DNA of 64,000 nt from JACVRW01 sp963821275 (GTDB lineage: Bacteria; Actinomycetota; Thermoleophilia; Solirubrobacterales; Thermoleophilaceae), in the NCBI GenBank assembly GCA_963821275.1, contig CAWGDF010000009.1, positions 62,001 through 126,000 of the forward strand, written 5' to 3'. Of this stretch, positions 59,558 through 64,000 are shown one piece after another; position 1 is the first letter of the stretch, and every line of letters starts with the position of its first letter. The notes under the pieces are model-generated. The model was not told the origin of the DNA, searched no databases, and saw only the letters and a program-made list of their open reading frames with translations. A program made the position numbers and the translations under genes.

Positions 59558-60517
59558 TCATCACCGTCACCCTCAACGCCGCCATCGACAAGACCCTGGC
59601 CGTGCCGAACTTCCAGCTCGGCCGGCGCCACCGGGCCGTGGAGCAGACCGCCACCGCTGGAGGCAAGGGGGTCAACGTGGCCCGTGCTCTCCGCGCGCTC
59701 GGTCAGCCGGTGATCGCGACGGGGGTGGCCGGCGGGCCCACGGGCACGCGCATCGTGGAGCACCTGACCGACGACGGGATCCTCAACGACTTCGTGCGCA
59801 TCCGCGAGGAGTCGCGCACCTCGACCGCCGTGGTCGACCCGACCTCCGGCGAGCAGACCGAGATCAACGAGCGCGGGCCGCACGTGTCCGAGCAGGAGCT
59901 CGAGCTGTTCGTCGACAAGCTGCTGTACCTGGCCAAGGGCGCCGCTGTCTGCGTGTTCGCGGGGAGCCTGCCGCGGGGCGTCGACAGCGGGCTGTACGGC
60001 GAGGCTGATCGAGGAGATGCGGCGCCTCGGCGTTGTGACGATGCTGGACTCCGAGGGCGAGGCGCTGCGCATCGCCGCGCGGAGCGGCCCCGCCGTGGTC
60101 AGCCCCAACGAGCTCGAGGCCGAGGGCCTCGTGGGCCACGAGTTCTCCGACGACGAGGACCGTCGCACCGCCGTGGGTGAGATGGTCACCCTTGGCGCGC
60201 GGGAGTCGATCATGACCCTCGACGACGGCTGCCTCGCAATGCTCGAGGACGAGGGCGACCGGCGCCTGTACCGGGCGACCCTCCAGCCGCTCGAGCCGGT
60301 CTCCGCGGTCGGATCGGGCGACGCGTTCCTGGCGGGCTTCGCGGCAGCGCGCTACAGCGGGCGCGGGCCCGAGGCCTGCCTGCGCTTCGCCGTGGCCTGC
60401 GGCGCCGAGTCCACCCAGCACTTCGGCGCCGGTGTGCTCGACGCGCGCGAGGTGGAGCGCCTGGTGCCCGAGGTGCGGCTCGAGACACTGGACGCGCCGG
60501 CGCTGCACGTCGGTTAG
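59554..60517 (+). pseudogene. PfkB family sugar kinase (1-phosphofructokinase-like), one frameshift
   Basis: N-terminal G-G-K-G-V-N-V-A-R-A-L and C-terminal G-S-G-D-A-F-L-A-G-F are the two PfkB signatures; T-L-N-A-A-I-D-K-T is typical of the FruK/LacC branch that phosphorylates fructose-1-P or tagatose-6-P. An extra G at 59998/59999 shifts the frame; without it the text continues Y-A-R-L-I-E-E-M-R-R-L. Third such insertion in 10 kb. ATG 59554 overlaps the preceding stop. No PTS gene is near. Confidence 0.83.
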
Positions 60518-60519
60518 GG

Positions 60520-61020
60520 CTACGAGGGCTCCGGCTGGGAGCCCGGCACGGTTACCGGGGTCACGCAGTCCGGAAGGTCCATCCGCCGGGCCAGCGCATT
60601 GCCCTCACGGGCGAGGCGTTCGAGCTCGGGGAGGTTGCTCCGAAACGCGTCGAGCGGCTGCCGGCCGCCGCGCAAGGCCGTCTGCAGTTCTTCAAGCAGC
60701 TGGTCGCCCTCTTTGGAGAGGCGCACCACGCGGCGGTGCTGGGCGCGCAGCTCGGGCGGCGGCTCGAGGGCCTCGAAGGCGCGGTCGTAGCGCCGTCCGA
60801 TCCCCTTGACCCGCGCGAGGTAGCGCTCGAAGCCCGCAGCGCTCGTCGGCGGCGGGAGGGCCTCGACCTCGCGCTTGCTGTCCGCGCAGATGCGGTTCGC
60901 TTCCTCGCGGTAGTCGTCCGCGGAGGGCCCGTCGTCGCCGCCGCAACCCGGAGCGGCGCCGAGCGCGAGCACCGCGGCGAGCGTCGCGAGGCACCATGTC
61001 CGTTGCACGCGGGGCAGCAT
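60520..61020 (-). CDS. Small lipoprotein of unknown function
   Basis: 166 residues. A signal peptide (L-A-T-L-A-A-V-L-A-L-G-A-A-P-G-C) ends at a lipobox-like Cys near residue 26. The rest is a helical, coiled-coil-like domain (R-I-C-A-D-S-K-R-E-V-E-A-L to L-L-E-E-L-Q-T-A-L) with two more Cys, as in many actinobacterial surface lipoproteins. Convergent with the PfkB gene (2-bp gap), divergent from guaB3. Function unknown. Confidence 0.75.
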   Translation of the reverse strand: MLPRVQRTWCLATLAAVLALGAAPGCGGDDGPSADDYREEANRICADSKREVEALPPPTSAAGFERYLARVKGIGRRYDRAFEALEPPPELRAQHRRVVRLSKEGDQLLEELQTALRGGRQPLDAFRSNLPELERLAREGNALARRMDLPDCVTPVTVPGSQPEPS

Positions 61021-61064
61021 AGGTAAGGTCAGAGTTCGTCCGCCTTCGAACCTAGGATCCCTCC

Positions 61065-62330
61065 ATGGAAGTAGAGATTGGGCGCGGGAAGAAGGGTCGC
61101 CGCGCATACGGCTTCGACGACATCGCCATCGTGCCCTCGCGGCGCACGCGCGATCCGGACGACATCGACATCACCTGGACGCTCGGCCCCTACCGCTTCG
61201 AGCTGCCCCTGCTCGCTTCCGCCATGGACGGCGTCGTCTCGCCCCACACGGCTGGGATCCTGGGGCATCTCGGCGGGCTGGCGGTCCTCAACCTGGAGGG
61301 CATCTGGACCCGCTACGAGGATCCCGACGCCGAGCTCGCGCGCATCGCCGGCTATCCGCGCGAACTCGCCACGGCCGAGATGCAGCGCATCTATGCCCAG
61401 CCCGTCCGGGAGGACCTGATCGCCGAGCGCATCCGCGAGGTCAAGGCGAAGGGCGTCGTGGCGGCCGCGTCGCTCACCCCGCAGCGGGTGCGCACCTATT
61501 ACGAGACCGCGCTCGAGGCGGGGCTCGACGTGCTCGTCATCCAGGGCACGGTCATCTCGGCGGAGCACGTATCCGCGCGCAGCGAGCCGCTCAACCTGAA
61601 GGAGTTCATCCGCGAGGTGCCGGTGCCCGTGGTGGTGGGAGGCTGCGCCTCGTACGCCACCGGGCTGCACCTGATGCGCACCGGCGCCGTGGGCGTGCTG
61701 GTCGGGGTCGGCCCCGGCGCCGCCTGCACCACGCGCGGGGTGCTGGGCATCGGCGTCCCTCAGGCCACCGCCATCGCCGACGTGCAGGCCGCCCGCTCGC
61801 AGCACATGCTCGAGACCGGCGAGTACGTGAAGGTGATCGCCGACGGCGGCATGCGCAACGGCGGCGACGTCTCGAAGGCGATCGCCTGCGGCGCGGACGC
61901 CGTGATGATCGGCTCCCCGCTCGCCCGCGCCTACGAGGCGCCGGGCCGCGGCTTCCACTGGGGGATGGCCACCTTCCATCCGTCGCTTCCCCGCGGCGCG
62001 CGCGTCAAGACCACCCAGAACGGCACCCTCGAGCAGATCCTGCTCGGCCCCGCCCACGAGAACGACGGGACCTTCAACCTGATGGGCAGCCTGCGGACCT
62101 CGATGGCCACCTGCGGCTACGAGGACGTCCCCGCCTTCCACAAGGCCGAGGTGATGGTGGCTCCCGCCCTCCAGAGCGAGGGCAAGCAGCTGCAGCGCGC
62201 CCAGGAGGTGGGGATGGGGGCGACCGCCGCGGCGGTGGCCCACCCGGCGGCCGACGGCGTGACCGACCACCTGGGCGGCGCCGACGACCCCGGGACCCCC
62301 TCGACCGACCCGGCTTTGGTCGGCGACTAG
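61065..62330 (+). CDS. guaB3: GuaB3 family IMP dehydrogenase-related protein
   Basis: 421 residues, an IMPDH-fold protein without CBS domains, as in the actinobacterial GuaB3 group. Substrate loop G-P-G-A-A-C-T-T-R-G holds the catalytic-type Cys, and A-D-G-G-M-R-N-G-G-D the phosphate site. GuaB3 proteins were long annotated as IMPDH-like and may have GMP reductase or IMPDH-related activity; which applies here is not settled by sequence. Directly followed by guaA with no gap. ATG 61065 has TAGGAT 6 nt upstream. Confidence 0.92.
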   Translation: MEVEIGRGKKGRRAYGFDDIAIVPSRRTRDPDDIDITWTLGPYRFELPLLASAMDGVVSPHTAGILGHLGGLAVLNLEGIWTRYEDPDAELARIAGYPRELATAEMQRIYAQPVREDLIAERIREVKAKGVVAAASLTPQRVRTYYETALEAGLDVLVIQGTVISAEHVSARSEPLNLKEFIREVPVPVVVGGCASYATGLHLMRTGAVGVLVGVGPGAACTTRGVLGIGVPQATAIADVQAARSQHMLETGEYVKVIADGGMRNGGDVSKAIACGADAVMIGSPLARAYEAPGRGFHWGMATFHPSLPRGARVKTTQNGTLEQILLGPAHENDGTFNLMGSLRTSMATCGYEDVPAFHKAEVMVAPALQSEGKQLQRAQEVGMGATAAAVAHPAADGVTDHLGGADDPGTPSTDPALVGD

Positions 62331-63920
62331 GTGACGACCCAGGCGGTCACCGGCCCCGCCAGCGCCCGGCCGGGCACGCCTGCCATCGACGAGGTCCTGG
62401 TCCTCGACTTCGGCGGCCAGTACTCCCAGCTGATAGCCCGCCGGGTGCGGGAGTGCGGCGTCTTCGCGGAGCTTCTGCCCCACCACGTGCCGCTGGAGGA
62501 GATCACCCGCCGGGCGCCCAAGGGCCTGATCCTGTCCGGCGGCCCGGCCTCGGTGTACGCGGACGGGGCGCCGCGGCTGCGGTCGGAGCTGCTCGAGCTG
62601 GGCGTTCCCGTGCTGGGGATCTGCTACGGCATGCAGGCGATGGTGCTGGAGCTCGGGGGGCGGGTGGTGGGCGCCGAGGTGGGCGAGTTCGGCCGCTCCC
62701 GGCTGACGGTCTCCGAGCCCGGGCGCCTGTTGCGTGACACGCCGGCGGAGCAGAGCTGCTGGATGAGCCACCGCGACACGGTCTACAAGGCGCCGCCGGG
62801 CTTCACTGCGCTCGCCTCCTCCAGCGAGTCACCGGTTGCGGCGATTGAGCACACCCAGCGCCGCCTGTACGGGATCCAGTTCCACCCGGAGGTGGTGCAC
62901 ACCCCGTACGGGACCCACATCCTCGAGACCTTCCTGCGAGACATCGCCGGCTGCGACATGACCTGGAGCGCGGCGTCGGTGATCGACGAGCAGGTGGCCG
63001 GCATCCGCGATCAGGTGGGTGACGGCCGCGTCATCTGCGGGCTATCCGGCGGGGTCGACTCGTCGGTGGCCGCGCTGCTGACCTACCGCGCCGTCGGCGA
63101 CCAGCTCACGTGCGTGTTCGTCGACCACGGCCTGATGCGCAAGAACGAGGGCAACCAGGTGGTGGCCGCGTTCCGCGACCAGTTCCAGGTGCCGCTGATC
63201 GCGGTCGACGCGGAGGAGCGCTTCCTGCGCCGCCTGGCCGGCGTGGTCGAGCCGGAGCAGAAGCGCAAGATCATCGGCGAGGAGTTCATCCGCGTTTTCG
63301 AGGAGCAGGCCGCGCGGCTCGACAATCCGCGCTATCTCGTGCAGGGCACGCTCTACTCCGACGTGATCGAGTCGGGCGGCGGCACGGGGGCGGCCACGAT
63401 CAAGTCGCACCACAACGTGGGGGGACTGCCCGAGGATCTCGAGTTCGACCTCGTGGAGCCGCTGCGCTGGCTGTTCAAGGACGAGGTGCGCCAGGTGGGA
63501 GCCGAGCTGGGGCTGCCCGAGCGGCTGGTGTGGCGCCAGCCCTTCCCGGGGCCGGGGCTCGCGATCCGGGTGGTCAGCGGGGAGGTGACCAAGGAGCGCC
63601 TGGACATCCTGCGCGACGCCGACTTCATCCTCCAGGACGAGATCCGCTCGGCGGGCCTGTACCGCGAGTTGTGGCAGTCCTTCTGTGTGCTGCCGGCGGA
63701 CCTGCGCAGCGTGGGCGTGCAGGGCGACGAGCGCAGCTACGGCTATGTGATCGTCATCCGCGCGGTCACGAGCGACGACGCCATGACCGCGGACTGGGCC
63801 CGGCTGCCCTACGAGCTGCTGGAGCGGGTCGCCTCCCGGATGATCAACGAGATTCCCCAGGTCAACCGGGTGACGCTCGACATCACCTCGAAGCCGCCGG
63901 GCACGATCGAGTGGGAGTAG
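62331..63920 (+). CDS. guaA: GMP synthase (glutamine-hydrolysing)
   Basis: 529 residues, complete. The class I glutaminase has Cys98 in G-I-C-Y-G-M-Q and F-H-P-E-V; the ATP-pyrophosphatase domain has G-L-S-G-G-V-D-S-S and the C-terminal dimer domain ends P-P-G-T-I-E-W-E. Converts XMP to GMP. GTG 62331 follows the guaB3 stop without a gap (TAG-GTG), so the two are translated together. Confidence 0.97.
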   Translation: MTTQAVTGPASARPGTPAIDEVLVLDFGGQYSQLIARRVRECGVFAELLPHHVPLEEITRRAPKGLILSGGPASVYADGAPRLRSELLELGVPVLGICYGMQAMVLELGGRVVGAEVGEFGRSRLTVSEPGRLLRDTPAEQSCWMSHRDTVYKAPPGFTALASSSESPVAAIEHTQRRLYGIQFHPEVVHTPYGTHILETFLRDIAGCDMTWSAASVIDEQVAGIRDQVGDGRVICGLSGGVDSSVAALLTYRAVGDQLTCVFVDHGLMRKNEGNQVVAAFRDQFQVPLIAVDAEERFLRRLAGVVEPEQKRKIIGEEFIRVFEEQAARLDNPRYLVQGTLYSDVIESGGGTGAATIKSHHNVGGLPEDLEFDLVEPLRWLFKDEVRQVGAELGLPERLVWRQPFPGPGLAIRVVSGEVTKERLDILRDADFILQDEIRSAGLYRELWQSFCVLPADLRSVGVQGDERSYGYVIVIRAVTSDDAMTADWARLPYELLERVASRMINEIPQVNRVTLDITSKPPGTIEWE

Positions 63921-63951
63921 CCCCGGCCGCGCGGCCCCGGGCGGGACGGGG
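63921..63951 (+). terminator. GC-rich stem after guaA
   Basis: GGCCGCGCGGCC (63925-63936) is self-complementary and CCCCG/CGGGG (63921-63925 / 63947-63951) can pair around it. No T-tract, so the terminator call is tentative. The last 49 bases of the window show nothing else. Confidence 0.3.
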
Positions 63952-64000
63952 CGTGTGAGCGCTTAGGGCCCGGCGCGGCTTTCTCTTGCTCGGTAGAGGA

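Overview
The window is a dense, very GC-rich chromosomal segment with short intergenic gaps and frequent GTG and TTG starts. It carries about 63 protein genes. I saw no rRNA, tRNA or CRISPR array. The gene set (CysO/CysM/Mec sulfur-carrier cysteine synthesis, WS/DGAT acyltransferase, GuaB3 plus GuaA, rrf2-sufCDSU, class III cyclase-AAA-TPR regulator, Flp pilin, Tat lipoproteins) points to a high-GC actinobacterium. Thermoleophilia (Solirubrobacterales-like) is my best guess from overall family resemblance, not a proven assignment.

Layout. 1-5.5 kb: a 5'-truncated PPOX-fold protein, a TetR regulator, a HAD/unknown/FxsA operon, a MIP18-like Fe-S assembly factor with a lipoate-ligase-like protein, and an alpha/beta hydrolase. 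5.5-8.8 kb: an accessory patch with a broken small gene, an 803-residue secreted protein of unknown function, a decayed transposase C-terminus and a small membrane protein. 8.8-19.8 kb: WS/DGAT acyltransferase, M28 peptidase, ispH, a thioredoxin-fold protein lacking its cysteines, a cysteine-containing secreted protein, a 1098-residue cyclase-AAA-TPR regulator, an FAD oxidase and a GH16-like protein. 19.8-27.3 kb: the iron-sulfur locus, with sufB detached from rrf2-sufC-sufD-sufS-sufU by a cupin gene, then SCO1 and GNAT genes. 27.3-32.5 kb: a cysteine-synthesis module of rhodanese-ThiF activase, CysO carrier, cupin, CysM and Mec (JAMM), interleaved with tatA and two Tat-exported ferritin-like proteins. 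32.5-43.2 kb: two acyl-CoA dehydrogenases, a zinc-metallopeptidase-like protein, an ECF sigma with its likely anti-sigma, DUF1802, and a hyuA-hyuB-dehydrogenase operon. 43.2-49.6 kb: flavin reductase-nadB, a histone-deacetylase-like amidohydrolase, asnB-glycosyltransferase and a Flp pilin. 49.6-64 kb: murI-rph-rdgB/CDF, tldD-tldE, HU, pyrF, LysM, a D,D-carboxypeptidase, a PfkB kinase, a lipoprotein, guaB3 and guaA.

Expression logic seen in the sequence. At least a dozen genes have a TANNNT hexamer ending 6-9 nt before the start codon, the geometry expected of leaderless mRNAs. Several divergent gene pairs share or overlap these hexamers in 18-28 bp. Within operons, stop and start codons overlap as GTGA or ATGA again and again, implying translational coupling. 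A 7-7-7 palindrome on the rrf2 start hexamer has a relative at the sufB promoter. An exact 17-nt promoter repeat links the carrier-activase gene with cysM. A 139-bp imperfect palindrome fills the sufD-sufS gap.

Sequence-quality note. murI, the D,D-carboxypeptidase, the PfkB kinase and a small gene at 5.5 kb carry one-base insertions, and the GH16-like gene carries three compensating one-base deletions. Their clustering in otherwise conserved genes suggests assembly or sequencing indels, although real decay cannot be excluded.
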